From NCBI RefSeq assembly GCF_030758615.1, contig NZ_CP132381.1:868001-932000 (forward strand): DNA of 64,000 nucleotides, written 5' to 3'. Shown here piece after piece: positions 10,700 to 20,701 of this stretch. Below the pieces are notes generated by a model that had not been told where the DNA came from, made no database searches, and saw only the letters and a program-made list of their open reading frames with translations. Made by a program: the position numbers and the translations under genes. Each line of letters starts with the position of its first letter. Position 1 is the stretch's first letter. The DNA is from Gilliamella apis. GTDB lineage: Bacteria; Pseudomonadota; Gammaproteobacteria; Enterobacterales; Orbaceae.

Positions 10700-11456
10700 T
10701 TTCGCCATTTTTAAATAAAATTGCTTCACCACTAGCTAATTTAGTCCATATTTCGTTCGAAGTTAACGGCATGGTTGAAATTATTGTTACAACATCATTT
10801 GGTGTCGTATGTTTTTGAAAATCTATCTCAACATCTTCGTCAATTAACTTGGCCTTTCCAAATGGTGCTTTTCGGGTGATCCAGTGTAGATTGGTTGAAC
10901 AGTAGGCAAACACATATTCACCATCTGACAGTAGCATATTAAAAATACCTAATTGGGTTAATTTAATCGCACACTCTCTAATATATTCAAAAAGTTCAAT
11001 ATTATTGGTTGGTTGCTGTGGGTATTTTTTATGTAATTCATTTATTAAATAGCAAAAAGCATATTCACTATCAGTTAATCCAACCGGTTGAAATATTCCT
11101 GTATCTAATTTTTCATAATCAGTTAATTGTCCATTGTGTGCAAAAGTCCAATTTTTACCCCATAGTTCTCGAGTAAAAGGATGAGTGTTTTCTAGTGCAA
11201 CACCACCGCGATTAGCTTGGCGAATATGAGCAATAACAGCAGTTGATTTTATTGGGTATTGTTGAACCAATTTAGCAATGGGTGAAAAACTACATGGTTG
11301 CGGATCTTTAAACGTTCGACATCCTTTACCTTCATAGAAGGTTATGCCCCAGCCATCTTTATGAGGACCTTTATCACCACCACGTTTAATCAAACTGGTA
11401 AAACTAAAACAAATATCGGTCGGCACATTGGCACTCATACCCAATAATTCGCACAT
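10677..11456 (-). CDS. yafJ: Class II glutamine amidotransferase, YafJ type
   Basis: The protein is a stand-alone class II (Ntn-type) glutamine amidotransferase domain. Class II enzymes use an N-terminal cysteine exposed by loss of Met1, so the real start must be the ATG at 11456, giving MCELLGM, rather than the upstream in-frame ATG at 11477. HIRQANRGG, the NTHPF block and TFAHNGQL are the glutaminase active-site motifs. The acceptor reaction of this family is not known. The start lies one base after the gmhA stop on the same strand, the E. coli arrangement, so the two form an operon. Confidence 0.9.
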   Translation of the reverse strand: MCELLGMSANVPTDICFSFTSLIKRGGDKGPHKDGWGITFYEGKGCRTFKDPQPCSFSPIAKLVQQYPIKSTAVIAHIRQANRGGVALENTHPFTRELWGKNWTFAHNGQLTDYEKLDTGIFQPVGLTDSEYAFCYLINELHKKYPQQPTNNIELFEYIRECAIKLTQLGIFNMLLSDGEYVFAYCSTNLHWITRKAPFGKAKLIDEDVEIDFQKHTTPNDVVTIISTMPLTSNEIWTKLASGEAILFKNGEISQSFSS

Positions 11457-11457
11457 A

Positions 11458-12033
11458 TTAAGCCATCTCTTTTTCAATAAGTAGAATCAAAATATGAATT
11501 ACTTTGATATGGATTTCTTGAACACGATCTGCATAGCCAAAATGTGGTACTCGAATATCAACATCAGCTAATCCATTCATTTTCCCGCCATCTTTACCTG
11601 TCAGTGTGATAATTTTCATACCTTTTTGTTTAGCGGCTTCAATTGCTTTAAGTACATTAGCTGAATTCCCTGAAGTTGAAATGCCTAATAATACATCACC
11701 TTTTTGTCCAACGCCTTCAACGTAACGAGAAAATATGTAATCAAAACCATAATCATTGCCCACGCACGAGATGTGACTAACATCAGATATGGCAATTGCT
11801 GGATATGAAGGACGATTATCACGGAAACGTCCGGTTAATTCTTCAGCAAAATGCATCGCATCACAATGCGATCCACCATTACCGCATGAAAGTACTTTTC
11901 CACCTTGTTTAAATGAGTCTGCAATTAAAACGGCTGCTTGCTGGATTTTTTTTAAATTTTCATCGTTTGCAACGAAATTGGCCAATACGTCAATTGCCTG
12001 ATTTAATTCATCACGAATGGTGTTAATGTACAT
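11458..12033 (-). CDS. gmhA: Sedoheptulose 7-phosphate isomerase (phosphoheptose isomerase)
   Basis: GmhA turns sedoheptulose 7-phosphate into D-glycero-D-manno-heptose 7-phosphate, the first step to the LPS inner-core heptose. The SIS domain shows [43 protein letters not shown] and the C-terminal [16 protein letters not shown], nearly as in E. coli. I chose the ATG at 12033 ([12 protein letters not shown]) over 12072 because it matches the family N-terminus and has a GAGGT ribosome-binding site. The heptose pathway continues with hldE at 19265. It is the upstream gene of a gmhA-yafJ pair. Confidence 0.95.
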   Translation of the reverse strand: MYINTIRDELNQAIDVLANFVANDENLKKIQQAAVLIADSFKQGGKVLSCGNGGSHCDAMHFAEELTGRFRDNRPSYPAIAISDVSHISCVGNDYGFDYIFSRYVEGVGQKGDVLLGISTSGNSANVLKAIEAAKQKGMKIITLTGKDGGKMNGLADVDIRVPHFGYADRVQEIHIKVIHILILLIEKEMA

Positions 12034-12072
12034 TAATAATACCTCTTTAATAAAAAGCCTTTCCATAACCAT

Positions 12073-12391
12073 TGTAATTCGTTAATAACAGCTTGCAAGC
12101 AATAACAATAAATTTTTTATAATATGTAAAATATTTCAATTTTCTACAAACAAATAATAGGATAGTTATCTAAAAAATAATTATGGATAAATGCAAAAAT
12201 AACCTTTGATAAATTAACTATTTTCATACAATAAATAGTTAATAACTATTTTAATTAAAGCTATTATTAAAAAGATTAAATCCTCTTTTGCTAATAGGAT
12301 AAGCCTTTAATTTGTGGTATAATTGCCTGATAATTTAATCTCTGAAAGAGATTATAAAATTGCATCTAGAATCAATCGGTAAGGAATGAAT
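12073..12391. other. Divergent intergenic region, gmhA to ribE
   Basis: AT-rich region with no ORF of note. It contains the palindrome GCTTGCAAGC near 12090, a likely promoter for ribE (see 12318), and a perfect small hairpin AATCTCT-GAA-AGAGATT at 12337-12353 in the predicted ribE leader. I do not see the conserved boxes of an FMN riboswitch. Confidence 0.4.
12318..12323 (+). promoter_or_regulatory. Possible extended -10 promoter of ribE-nusB
   Basis: TATAAT at 12318-12323 is preceded by TGG (an extended -10), about 69 nt upstream of the chosen ribE start. A 7-bp hairpin at 12337-12353 follows inside the predicted leader. Visual call only. Confidence 0.4.
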
Positions 12392-12862
12392 ATGCAAACA
12401 ATTAAAGGTAAAGTTGCTGCACCTGAAGCCAAAGTAGCGATTATCGTGGCGCGTTTTAACCAATTTATTAATGAAAGTTTAGTTAATGGTGCCGTAGATG
12501 CACTCACTCGTATCGGTGAAGTAGACGATAACAATATTACCGTTATTTGGGTACCGGGCGCTTATGAAATTCCTTTAGCAGCTAAAGTTGCTGCACAGTC
12601 AAAAAAATATGATGCAATTGTTGCATTGGGTACGGTTATCCGTGGTAGTACCGCTCATTTTGATTTTGTCGCTGGCGAATCAAGTTCAGGGCTATTAAAT
12701 GCGAGTTTAGACTTTTCGATACCAGTTGGCTTTGGTATTTTAACAACTGAAAGTATCGAACAAGCCATTGAACGAGCAGGAACTAAAGCGGGCAATAAAG
12801 GTGCTGAAGCGGCACTAACCGCACTTGAAATGTTAAATGTGATTAAAACAATTAAGGAGTAA
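12392..12862 (+). CDS. ribE: 6,7-dimethyl-8-ribityllumazine synthase
   Basis: Lumazine synthase condenses the pyrimidine and butanone intermediates in the penultimate step of riboflavin synthesis. The sequence shows [43 protein letters not shown] and the C-terminal [17 protein letters not shown], all typical. I prefer the ATG at 12392 over 12386 because AAGGA at 12381-12385 is only one base from the first ATG and six from the second. nusB follows after 4 bp, as in E. coli (ribE-nusB). Confidence 0.95.
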   Translation: MQTIKGKVAAPEAKVAIIVARFNQFINESLVNGAVDALTRIGEVDDNNITVIWVPGAYEIPLAAKVAAQSKKYDAIVALGTVIRGSTAHFDFVAGESSSGLLNASLDFSIPVGFGILTTESIEQAIERAGTKAGNKGAEAALTALEMLNVIKTIKE

Positions 12863-12866
12863 TTTA

Positions 12867-13286
12867 GTGGCGTTAGTTAATCCTCGTCGTCGAGCAAGAG
12901 AGTGTGCAGTTCAAGCTATTTACTCTTGGCAAATTTCTAGAAATGATCTTGCTGATGTTGAGAGCAGCTTCATGGCTGAACAAGATATGAAAGGTGTCGA
13001 CACCAAATATTTTAGAGAATTACTGCATGGTGTTGCCAAAAATACCGCAGAATTAGATGAGAAAATGACTCCTTATTTAACAGAAAGAACAGTTGATGAG
13101 CTCGGTCAAATTGAATTAGCCGTATTAAGAATTGCTCTATATGAATTAATGAAGCGACATGATGTCCCTTATAAAGTTGTTATCAATGAAGCTATCGATC
13201 TTACTAAAACCTTTGGCGCAGAAGATAGCCATAAATTTGTTAATGGTGTATTAGATAAAGTTGCACCAACCATTCGTACACGATAA
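12867..13286 (+). CDS. nusB: Transcription antitermination protein NusB
   Basis: This 139-residue all-helical RNA-binding protein joins NusE on boxA RNA and supports antitermination of rRNA operons. [18 protein letters not shown] at the N-terminus and [15 protein letters not shown] followed by [12 protein letters not shown] near the C-terminus are the NusB signatures. It starts with GTG at 12867, supported by AAGGAG at 12854-12859, and is probably translated from the ribE transcript. Confidence 0.95.
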   Translation: MALVNPRRRARECAVQAIYSWQISRNDLADVESSFMAEQDMKGVDTKYFRELLHGVAKNTAELDEKMTPYLTERTVDELGQIELAVLRIALYELMKRHDVPYKVVINEAIDLTKTFGAEDSHKFVNGVLDKVAPTIRTR

Positions 13287-13307
13287 GTGTCTTTAATTGG
13301 GAATAAT

Positions 13308-14351
13308 ATGAACGATACTAGTGAAAAAAGTAAGCCCACTATTTTTTATGCTAAAAATAGCGAAGCAAGAGTAAAAAACCGTTCAGCCAAAGAACGTGGT
13401 GGTGATTATAAAAATAAACGTAATAATGATGGTTTTCAGTCTAATTCGAAAGCAAAACATGACCGGATCGAAACCTTTAAACCAAAAAAATTTAATAAAA
13501 CGGTAAAACCAGCTAAAGCACAGTTTGATTTAGCTGATGAGCATGATTCCCCATGGCAAAAAAAAGTTCGAGATAATGAACAAGTACCTACATTCGGTTA
13601 TGATGGCTATCGTCAAAAAAAGGAAGAGACATTAGTTTACAGCGAAAACAGTTGTAAAGCGGTATTTAAGCATCGACGCTTGGCTATTGTTAAATTATTT
13701 ATTACCCAAGAAATGACTTATCAATTTAAAGAATTAATTAATTGGTTAGTCAAACAACGTCTTGGTTATGATGTTGTCTCAACAGAACAAATTACTAAAA
13801 TCACACAAACTCCCCATCATGGTGGTGTTTGTTTAATTGTTAAAAAACGTATTCCACTCACTTTGCTTGATTATTTAGATGAATATGATGATCAGGTTCA
13901 GGATTGCATTATAGCTGTTGATGATGTGAATAATCCGCATAACTTAGGTGGGTTAATGCGTAGTGCAGCTTTTTTTGGCGTTAATGGCGTAATTTTACGG
14001 CAAACAAACTTACTCGATAGTGGTGCCGCAATGCGTGTTGCTGAAGGTGGTATTGAAGCAATTGAATCTATTAAAAGTGATGATTTTATAGCATCTATTG
14101 ATCTGTTAAAACAACATGGTTATCAAGTTATTGCGTTATTACCATGTCAATTAAAATCGATTTCATCAACAGAGTTATCAAAACTCAAATTTACCAAGAA
14201 AATTGCCTTAGTTATATTTCAACAAATTAATAACAAATTAATTAACTGTGCTGATAACATTGTCCATTTGCAAGGCAATGATAATATGTCGGCTTTAAAT
14301 ATTTCTGTAGCAACAGGGATTGTGTTATCAGCTATAAAATATCAATCTTAA
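13308..14351 (+). CDS. yfiF: SpoU/TrmH-family RNA methyltransferase, YfiF type
   Basis: The protein resembles E. coli YfiF: a basic, low-complexity N-terminal tail (about residues 1-95), a SpoU substrate-binding domain (YSENSCKAVFKHR...HHGGVCLIVKKR) and a C-terminal SPOUT domain. Motif 1 (NPHNLGGLMRSAAFFGV) and motif 3 (ALNISVATGIVL) are present. Motif 2, normally G-x-E-x-x-G-L, reads VIFQQINNKL, so the conserved Gly and Glu are lost, and SAM binding or catalysis may be altered. The chosen start ATG at 13308 gives MNDTSEKSK, which matches YfiF; a GTG at 13287 directly after nusB is an alternative. The RNA target is unknown. Confidence 0.85.
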   Translation: MNDTSEKSKPTIFYAKNSEARVKNRSAKERGGDYKNKRNNDGFQSNSKAKHDRIETFKPKKFNKTVKPAKAQFDLADEHDSPWQKKVRDNEQVPTFGYDGYRQKKEETLVYSENSCKAVFKHRRLAIVKLFITQEMTYQFKELINWLVKQRLGYDVVSTEQITKITQTPHHGGVCLIVKKRIPLTLLDYLDEYDDQVQDCIIAVDDVNNPHNLGGLMRSAAFFGVNGVILRQTNLLDSGAAMRVAEGGIEAIESIKSDDFIASIDLLKQHGYQVIALLPCQLKSISSTELSKLKFTKKIALVIFQQINNKLINCADNIVHLQGNDNMSALNISVATGIVLSAIKYQS

Positions 14352-14490
14352 TTGGTATGAATCTAACAATTGATGAATTTAATTGATGAAGTTAACACTT
14401 TTGTAATTTTATTATATTAAATAGCATCAATTGGTTAGAAAATGGTTGTTTTTTCTGTACATTAGTATTCAGTTTTGAAATTGATTGGTA

Positions 14491-15432
14491 ATGATTATGT
14501 CATCTAAACACCGAGTTGGTTTAATTTTTGGTAAGTTCTATCCGTTACATAGTGGTCATATTTATCTTATTGAAAAAGCATTGACCCAAGTTGATGAACT
14601 GCATGTCATGTTGGGTTGTGAGTCAATACGTGATAAACAACTGTTTGAAAAAAGTCGCCTGCCTAGACAGCCTCAAGTAAGTGATCGCTTCTCATGGTTA
14701 AAAGAAACCTTTAAAGATAGACATAATATTCACATTCATATCTCTGATGAAGCTGGTATTAACTATTATCCCAATGGTTGGCAAGATTGGAGTGATAGTA
14801 TAAAACGTATTTTATTGGAACATAAAATCGAACCTACTGTGGTATTTACTAGCGAGTCACAAGATGTAAAACAGCATGAACGCTATTTTGGTTGCCCTGT
14901 GGTTATTGTTGATGCTGATCGTGATTTTGTTAATATAAGTGCGACACAAATTCGCGAAAAACCTTATCAAAATTGGTCTTATATTGCTAAGGCAGCGAAA
15001 CCTTTTTTTGTAAAAAAAGTAGCGATTATAGGACATGATAAATTTAATGAATTGCCGGTACAATTAGCTAATATTTATAACACACAATATGTTTCAAATG
15101 GTTATATTAACTACATTAAACGAGAAATATCAACAACAGAAAATAAACGTTATTTAAGTGAAAATGATTATCTTAGGATAGCCATGTTGCAAGTAGAACG
15201 TATGTCCAAAGCTGTTGAAGATGCTAATAAATTAATCTTTACATCGATTGATTTTGATACATTGGCTAATTACTATAATCAAATTTTTACTAAATCTAAT
15301 GAAGTATTAAATGGTTTAAAAAATAGTTATCAGTTTGATTTGGTCATTCACGAAAAAGACTTGCCAGCAAACTCCACACCATTACAACATTTCGAAATTG
15401 TTTCTCAAATGGTTGAATCGTTATTAATTTAG
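14491..15432 (+). CDS. nadR: NadR-like protein: NMN adenylyltransferase domain with degenerate kinase domain
   Basis: The N-terminal half is a NadR-type nicotinamide-nucleotide adenylyltransferase: LIFGKFYPLHSGHIYLI carries the HxGH-type motif and NISATQIREKPYQNW the ISATxIR motif. The bridge AAKPFFVKKVAIIG is also as in NadR. The C-terminal half should be the ribosylnicotinamide kinase, but where NadR has the P-loop GGESSGKS this protein has GHDKFNEL, with no lysine-serine pair. The later kinase motifs are also unrecognisable, although the reading frame is open to the normal end. The N-terminal DNA-binding domain of E. coli NadR is absent too. I infer an adenylyltransferase that lost its kinase. 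The start is uncertain between ATG 14491 and 14497. Confidence 0.8.
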   Translation: MIMSSKHRVGLIFGKFYPLHSGHIYLIEKALTQVDELHVMLGCESIRDKQLFEKSRLPRQPQVSDRFSWLKETFKDRHNIHIHISDEAGINYYPNGWQDWSDSIKRILLEHKIEPTVVFTSESQDVKQHERYFGCPVVIVDADRDFVNISATQIREKPYQNWSYIAKAAKPFFVKKVAIIGHDKFNELPVQLANIYNTQYVSNGYINYIKREISTTENKRYLSENDYLRIAMLQVERMSKAVEDANKLIFTSIDFDTLANYYNQIFTKSNEVLNGLKNSYQFDLVIHEKDLPANSTPLQHFEIVSQMVESLLI

Positions 15433-15446
15433 TCCATCACATTTAG

Positions 15447-15472
15447 GTTAGCTTATGCTAAAATAAGCTAAC
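15447..15472 (+). terminator. Perfect hairpin between nadR-like gene and ubiE
   Basis: GTTAGCTTAT (15447-15456) pairs perfectly with ATAAGCTAAC (15463-15472) around a 6-nt loop, 15 nt past the upstream stop. There is no clean T run after it, so it may be an attenuating or stabilising hairpin rather than a strong terminator. Confidence 0.4.
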
Positions 15473-15494
15473 TATTTATGATAGGTAAATTTTT

Positions 15495-16271
15495 ATGTCT
15501 CAATCATCTTCACAGCAAAATGATGAAAATCAAGATAAAATTGATTTTGGTTACACTCAAGTTTTAAAGCAAGATAAAGTAAAACGGGTAGCAGAAGTTT
15601 TTCATTCTGTTGCTGATAAATATGATGTTATGAATGACCTTATGTCATTTGGTATTCATCGTATCTGGAAAAAAATCACTATTGAGTATAGTAGTGTTCG
15701 TAAGGGTCAAAAAGTTTTGGATCTTGCCGGCGGTACTGGCGATTTGACGGCTAAATTCTCGCAAATTGTCGGTGATGATGGTTTAGTTGTATTAGCTGAT
15801 ATCAATGAATCTATGCTAAAAGTTGGTAGAGATAAGCTTCGAGACAAAGGTCTATTTAATAATATTGAATATGTACAAGCTAATGCAGAAGAACTGCCAT
15901 TTGCTGATAACTATTTCGATTGTATTACTATCTCATTTGGTTTACGCAATGTCACTGATAAGCAAAAAGCATTGCAATCTATGTGGAGAGTGTTAAAACC
16001 TGGTGGTCGTTTATTAATACTTGAGTTTTCTAAACCGCAATACCAGATTTTAAATAAAGCTTATGACTTATACTCTTTTACTATGTTACCGTTGATGGGC
16101 AAAATTGTCGCTAATGATGCTGATAGTTACCGATATTTAGCTGAATCTATCAGAATGCATCCAGATCAAAAAACATTGAAAAAAATGATGGAGGATGCTG
16201 GATTTGTCGATGTGAAATATCACAATATGACAGGCGGCATTGTGGCTTTACATACTGGTTTTAAATTTTAA
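15495..16271 (+). CDS. ubiE: Ubiquinone/menaquinone C-methyltransferase UbiE
   Basis: This class I SAM-dependent methyltransferase (258 residues) acts on the quinone ring in ubiquinone and menaquinone synthesis. Motif I is [15 protein letters not shown]. The UbiE signatures [17 protein letters not shown] and [15 protein letters not shown] are present, as is the C-terminal [15 protein letters not shown]. ubiB starts 14 bp downstream. In E. coli and relatives ubiJ lies between ubiE and ubiB, and it is absent here. Confidence 0.96.
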   Translation: MSQSSSQQNDENQDKIDFGYTQVLKQDKVKRVAEVFHSVADKYDVMNDLMSFGIHRIWKKITIEYSSVRKGQKVLDLAGGTGDLTAKFSQIVGDDGLVVLADINESMLKVGRDKLRDKGLFNNIEYVQANAEELPFADNYFDCITISFGLRNVTDKQKALQSMWRVLKPGGRLLILEFSKPQYQILNKAYDLYSFTMLPLMGKIVANDADSYRYLAESIRMHPDQKTLKKMMEDAGFVDVKYHNMTGGIVALHTGFKF

Positions 16272-16285
16272 TGTGATAAAAAAGA

Positions 16286-17827
16286 ATGACATTTCTTCGA
16301 ATTTATAAAATATTAACGGTATTTCGAGCTTATCGATTAGATGAACTATTACCAAAACATCGAACCTCAACATGGTTTAAATTGTTGTTGATTAGTCTAT
16401 TTTGGGTTAGATCTAAAGCAAAACAACAAGATATTGGTGAAAGATTGCGTCTAGCCTTACAAGAATTAGGGCCAGTTTGGATAAAGTTTGGACAAATGGT
16501 TTCAACAAGGCGAGATGTATTACCGAAACATCTTGCTGATGCATTAGCCAAACTGCAAGATCAAGTAGCTTCTTTTGATGGACAAATTGCCAGACAAATT
16601 ATTGAATCAGCTCTTGGTTGTTCTATAGATGATTATTTTACCGATTTTGAGGAAAAACCATTAGCTTCTGCTTCTATTGCTCAGGTGCATACTGCAACTT
16701 TAAAAAGCAGCCACGCCCAAGTTGTGATTAAAGTCTTACGCCCGAATATTTTACCTATAATTAAATCCGATATTCGCTTGATGTATTGGGCTGCTAATCA
16801 ATTTACTAAACGGATTAAATTTGGTGAAAAGTTACGTGCGGTTGAAATTGTTAGTGATTATGAAAATACACTTTTGAAAGAGCTTGATCTACAAAAAGAA
16901 GCTTATAATACTGCTCGTTTACGGGATAATTTCATAAATAGTGAGATTTTGTATATTCCTTATGTTTATCAAGATCTTTGTCGAACAAATATTTTAGTAG
17001 AAGAACGAATTTATGGTACACCAATAGCTAATATTGATGAACTTAAACGAAATAGTGTCAATATGAAATTGCTCGCCGAACGTGGTGTTCAAGCTTTCTT
17101 TACACAGGTGTTTCGAGATAATTTTTTCCATGCTGATATGCATCCAGGTAATATCTTTGTTGATATTTCTGAACCACAAAATCCCCGTTATATTGGCATA
17201 GACTGTGCAATTGTTGGTGTACTAACTGAAGATGATCAGCGTTATTTAGCTGAAAATTTTCTCGCCTTTTTTAATCAAGATTATCGACGAATTGCACAAA
17301 TTTATATTGCTTCTGGTTGGGTGCCAGAAACAACGGATGCAACGGCATTAGAAATGGCTATGCGTAGTGTGTGTGAACCTGCATTTGCCAAACCATTAGG
17401 TGAAATTTCATTTTCTCAAATTTTATTAGCTTTATTTCAAGTTGCTCGTCAATTTGAAATGGATATTCAGCCGCAATTAACATTACTTGAAAAAACCTTA
17501 TTTTATATAGAAGGATTAGGACGTCAGCTATATCCAGAACTCGACTTATGGCAAACTGCTAAGCCATTTCTTGAAAAATGGTATGAAGATAAGTACAGCG
17601 CTAAAACGTTATTCCAGCAAGTATGGACCTCGTTACCGGAGTGGAAGAACATCCTAGTTGACCTGCCAGTAAGATTAGGTGATCAGGCTCGTATGACTAA
17701 ACAGATGCGTAACCAATTAAAACAAATTAATCAAGAATTACAACGAAGCCAAAAACGCTATCGTTGGTCGTTGGCCATTCTTAGTCTAGTTTGTGTTTTA
17801 TCTATTGTAACGCTGCTAGTACATTGA
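16286..17827 (+). CDS. ubiB: UbiB, atypical ABC1/ADCK-family kinase-like protein for ubiquinone synthesis
   Basis: This 513-residue member of the ABC1/ADCK family is needed for the hydroxylation stage of ubiquinone synthesis. The KxGQ motif (WIKFGQMVSTRRD), the alanine-rich nucleotide loop (SASIAQVHTA), the lysine strand (VVIKVLRPN), FFHADMHPGNIFV and IGIDCAIVG are visible in order. E. coli has DCG at the last site, the DFG equivalent, where this protein has DCA. The C-terminus ends in one hydrophobic segment (WSLAILSLVCVLSIVTLL), where the E. coli protein has two, so the tail is shorter. It lies between ubiE and tatABC, as in enterobacteria. Confidence 0.94.
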   Translation: MTFLRIYKILTVFRAYRLDELLPKHRTSTWFKLLLISLFWVRSKAKQQDIGERLRLALQELGPVWIKFGQMVSTRRDVLPKHLADALAKLQDQVASFDGQIARQIIESALGCSIDDYFTDFEEKPLASASIAQVHTATLKSSHAQVVIKVLRPNILPIIKSDIRLMYWAANQFTKRIKFGEKLRAVEIVSDYENTLLKELDLQKEAYNTARLRDNFINSEILYIPYVYQDLCRTNILVEERIYGTPIANIDELKRNSVNMKLLAERGVQAFFTQVFRDNFFHADMHPGNIFVDISEPQNPRYIGIDCAIVGVLTEDDQRYLAENFLAFFNQDYRRIAQIYIASGWVPETTDATALEMAMRSVCEPAFAKPLGEISFSQILLALFQVARQFEMDIQPQLTLLEKTLFYIEGLGRQLYPELDLWQTAKPFLEKWYEDKYSAKTLFQQVWTSLPEWKNILVDLPVRLGDQARMTKQMRNQLKQINQELQRSQKRYRWSLAILSLVCVLSIVTLLVH

Positions 17828-17838
17828 AATAGTTATTT

Positions 17839-17867
17839 TTGGGAATATCACCATTTAAGTGTATAAT
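17839..17867 (+). promoter_or_regulatory. Predicted sigma-70 promoter of tatABC
   Basis: A TTGGGA -35 box (17839-17844) and TATAAT -10 box (17862-17867) are separated by 17 bp, ending 34 nt upstream of the tatA ATG. A GGAGAT ribosome-binding site lies near 17887. The spacing and -10 match are good, and the -35 matches at 4 of 6 positions. Confidence 0.5.
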
Positions 17868-17901
17868 TTGACTACCTAACGCTATTGGAGATAGTTATCA
17901 T

Positions 17902-18114
17902 ATGCCTAGTTTGCCCAAACTACTGATATTTGTTGCTGTTATCGTACTATTATTCGGAACAAAAAAATTGCGTTCATTGGGCTCTGATCTTGGGGCTTCA
18001 ATTAAAGGTTTTAAAAAAGCCATGAATGACGATGATGACAAAAAAGAGACTGATGATTCACAAAAAGTTGAACATCTTGACTCCTCAGCTAATAACCACG
18101 CCGATAAAGAGTAA
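17902..18114 (+). CDS. tatA: Sec-independent protein translocase subunit TatA (TatA/E type)
   Basis: This 70-residue protein has one N-terminal membrane helix, the hinge LLFGTKKLRSLGSDLG, an amphipathic helix (GASIKGFKKAM) and an acidic tail. TatA oligomers form the passage for folded twin-arginine substrates. The N-terminus (MPSLPKLLIFVAV) has a lysine where E. coli TatA has a polar glutamine, and LRSLG rather than LGSIG, features closer to TatE than to TatA. It is the first gene of tatABC. Confidence 0.93.
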   Translation: MPSLPKLLIFVAVIVLLFGTKKLRSLGSDLGASIKGFKKAMNDDDDKKETDDSQKVEHLDSSANNHADKE

Positions 18115-18117
18115 CCT

Positions 18118-18459
18118 GTGTTCGATATTAGCTTTGGTCAGCTACTATTAGTATTAATTATTGGACTGGTTGTATTAGGACCGGAACGTTTACCTATTGC
18201 GATTAAAACTGTTGCCGGATGGATTAAAGTACTCCGTCGCATGTCAGCAACTGTCCAGTTAGAATTGAATAAAGAACTCAAACTGCAGGAATTACAAGAT
18301 AGCTTAAAAAAAGCCGAACAAAGTGGTTTGAATTCTCTTACCCCAGAACTGCAAGCATCAATTGATGAATTAAAACGGGTAACCGAATCACTGCAAAATG
18401 AGATTAATTCAGTTAGTCAAATTGATACAACAATTCATTCAGATAAAGATAAATTATGA
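18118..18459 (+). CDS. tatB: Twin-arginine translocase subunit TatB
   Basis: This 113-residue protein starts with GTG at 18118, three bases after the tatA stop. [27 protein letters not shown] is the TatB transmembrane helix with its conserved glutamate and the GPERLP hinge, followed by a long amphipathic helix. TatB and TatC form the receptor for twin-arginine signal peptides. The tail is shorter than in E. coli TatB (171 residues). The stop overlaps the tatC start by 4 nt, implying translational coupling. Confidence 0.93.
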   Translation: MFDISFGQLLLVLIIGLVVLGPERLPIAIKTVAGWIKVLRRMSATVQLELNKELKLQELQDSLKKAEQSGLNSLTPELQASIDELKRVTESLQNEINSVSQIDTTIHSDKDKL

Positions 18460-19211
18460 CAGACGACGCAACCCAACCACTTATTGGACATCTGGTCGAA
18501 CTTAGAACAAGACTTTTACGCTGTATCATTTGTATATTACTAGTATTAGCAGGTTTGCTTTATTTCTCAAATGATATCTATCATATTGTTGCTAATCCGC
18601 TTATCAGTCAATTACCTAAAGGTAGCAGTATGATTGCCACCGATATTGCAGCACCTTTTTTTACACCAATTAAACTGACGGCTGTTGTTGCAATATTTAT
18701 TTCTATTCCTTATCTTTTATATCAAGTTTGGGGATTTATTGCTCCGGCTCTATATCAACATGAAAAACGGCTGATTATGCCATTAATTATTTCTAGTACG
18801 GTACTTTTTTATATCGGTATTGCGTTTGCATATTTTGCCGTGTTTCCTTTGGCATTTTATTTCTTTATTCATACAGCACCAGTTGATGTTGCGATAAATA
18901 CTGATATTACAAAATATCTTGATTTTGTCATGACACTATTTATTGTATTTGGTTTTGCATTCGAAGTGCCTGTGGCGATTATTTTGCTTTGTTGGACTGG
19001 CGTTACTACTCCTAAAAATTTACGTAAAAAAAGACCTTATATTATTGTCGGTGTGTTTGCTGTAGCGATGTTTGTAACCCCACCGGATGTATTTTCTCAA
19101 ATTTTATTAGCTGTACCTATCTGTTTATTATTTGAAATTGGGACATTTTTTGCCCGTTTCTATCAACCCAGAAAAAAAATCCAACCAGAAGATGAATCTG
19201 TTGGGAATTAA
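18456..19211 (+). CDS. tatC: Twin-arginine translocase subunit TatC
   Basis: This 251-residue polytopic membrane protein has six predicted helices. The N-terminal [15 protein letters not shown] and the [18 protein letters not shown] block are the residues that contact twin-arginine signal peptides in E. coli TatC. The start codon overlaps the tatB stop (ATGA). No tatD follows, unlike E. coli; hldE comes next. Confidence 0.95.
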   Translation: MTDDATQPLIGHLVELRTRLLRCIICILLVLAGLLYFSNDIYHIVANPLISQLPKGSSMIATDIAAPFFTPIKLTAVVAIFISIPYLLYQVWGFIAPALYQHEKRLIMPLIISSTVLFYIGIAFAYFAVFPLAFYFFIHTAPVDVAINTDITKYLDFVMTLFIVFGFAFEVPVAIILLCWTGVTTPKNLRKKRPYIIVGVFAVAMFVTPPDVFSQILLAVPICLLFEIGTFFARFYQPRKKIQPEDESVGN

Positions 19212-19264
19212 TAATAAATTGATAAGTGATTTACTGAATAACAAGTAAAGGATATATAACCATA

Positions 19265-20692
19265 ATGAAAACTTCACTTCCTGAGTTTAATCAAGCAAAA
19301 GTTCTGGTAGTTGGCGATATTATGTTAGATCGCTATTGGTATGGTGGTACTAACCGTATATCACCAGAAGCACCAGTGCCAATTGTTAAAGTTGATGCTC
19401 TAGAAGAACGCGCTGGTGGTGCAGCCAATGTCGCTATGAATATAACCTCTTTAGGGGGGAGCGCAAGATTAATTGGTTTTACCGGTATTGATGAACCAGC
19501 CAAAGTGCTTGATGAACAACTGACTAAACGTAATGTCCATTGTGATTTTGTATCAGTCTCAACTCATCCAACAATTACCAAATTAAGAGTTTTATCTAGA
19601 AATCAACAACTCATTAGAATTGATTTTGAAGAAGGTTTTAATAATGTTGATCATACACCTATTTTAGAACGTATTGAAACTGCACTTTCAACCTCTAAAG
19701 TATTAGTACTATCTGACTATGCCAAAGGTGCTTTAACCGCTGTACAAGCAATGGTTAAACAAGCTCAAAAAGCAAATGTCCCAATATTGGTTGATCCGAA
19801 AGGTACTGATTTTGAGCGTTACCGAGGGGTAACATTATTAACGCCAAATATGTCTGAATTTGAAGCAGTTGTTGGTGTTTGCAAAACAGAGCAAGAAATT
19901 ATCGAAAAGGGCTATCAACTGATTAAACAATACGATTTCAAAGCACTGCTTGTCACTCGTAGTGAAAAAGGGATGACGTTATTACAGTTAGATAAGCCTG
20001 TTTATCATCTACCTACGCAAGCCAAAGAGGTATTTGATGTTACTGGTGCTGGTGATACGGTGATAGCGACCTTAGCTGCTTCATTAGCCGCAGGGCAATC
20101 TCTTGAGGAGAGCTGTTTTTTAGCAAATGCAGCAGCAGGTGTTGTGGTTGGCAAGTTAGGGACATCTACGGTATCTCAAGTTGAATTAAGTAACGCTATC
20201 CGAGCTCGTGCTGATGATGGTTTCGGTGTGATGACTGAAGACACATTAAAAGAAGAAATTCGCAAAGCGCGTCTCCGTGGTGAAAAAATTGTCATGACTA
20301 ATGGTTGTTTCGATATTTTACATGCTGGGCATGTCTCTTATCTTGCCAATGCTCGTAAACTTGGCGATCGTTTGATTGTGGCGGTAAATAGCGATGCTTC
20401 GGTAAAACAGCTTAAAGGACCATCACGCCCAATCAATCCATTAATGCAAAGAATGATTGTTTTAGGTGCGCTTGATTCTGTTGATTGGGTTGTTCCTTTT
20501 GAGGAAGAGACACCGCAACGATTAATTGCTAGCATATTACCAGATGTACTAGTTAAAGGTGGCGATTATAAACCAGAAGATATCGCTGGTGGCAAAGAGG
20601 TTATTGAAGCTGGTGGTGAGGTTAAAGTACTGAATTTTGAAGATGGTTGTTCAACCACGAATATCATTGATAGGATTAAACAACAAGAATAA
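19265..20692 (+). CDS. hldE: Bifunctional heptose 7-phosphate kinase / heptose 1-phosphate adenylyltransferase
   Basis: This 475-residue fusion works after GmhA in ADP-heptose synthesis for LPS core. Residues 1-320 or so are a PfkB-type kinase ([26 protein letters not shown] and the anion-hole motif DVTGAGDT). The C-terminal 130 residues are a nucleotidyltransferase ([20 protein letters not shown] with HxGH). Length and domain order match E. coli HldE. With gmhA in the same window, ADP-heptose and hence core LPS is expected. Two inverted repeats follow the stop. Confidence 0.96.
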   Translation: MKTSLPEFNQAKVLVVGDIMLDRYWYGGTNRISPEAPVPIVKVDALEERAGGAANVAMNITSLGGSARLIGFTGIDEPAKVLDEQLTKRNVHCDFVSVSTHPTITKLRVLSRNQQLIRIDFEEGFNNVDHTPILERIETALSTSKVLVLSDYAKGALTAVQAMVKQAQKANVPILVDPKGTDFERYRGVTLLTPNMSEFEAVVGVCKTEQEIIEKGYQLIKQYDFKALLVTRSEKGMTLLQLDKPVYHLPTQAKEVFDVTGAGDTVIATLAASLAAGQSLEESCFLANAAAGVVVGKLGTSTVSQVELSNAIRARADDGFGVMTEDTLKEEIRKARLRGEKIVMTNGCFDILHAGHVSYLANARKLGDRLIVAVNSDASVKQLKGPSRPINPLMQRMIVLGALDSVDWVVPFEEETPQRLIASILPDVLVKGGDYKPEDIAGGKEVIEAGGEVKVLNFEDGCSTTNIIDRIKQQE

Positions 20693-20701
20693 TGTATTTC
20701 G

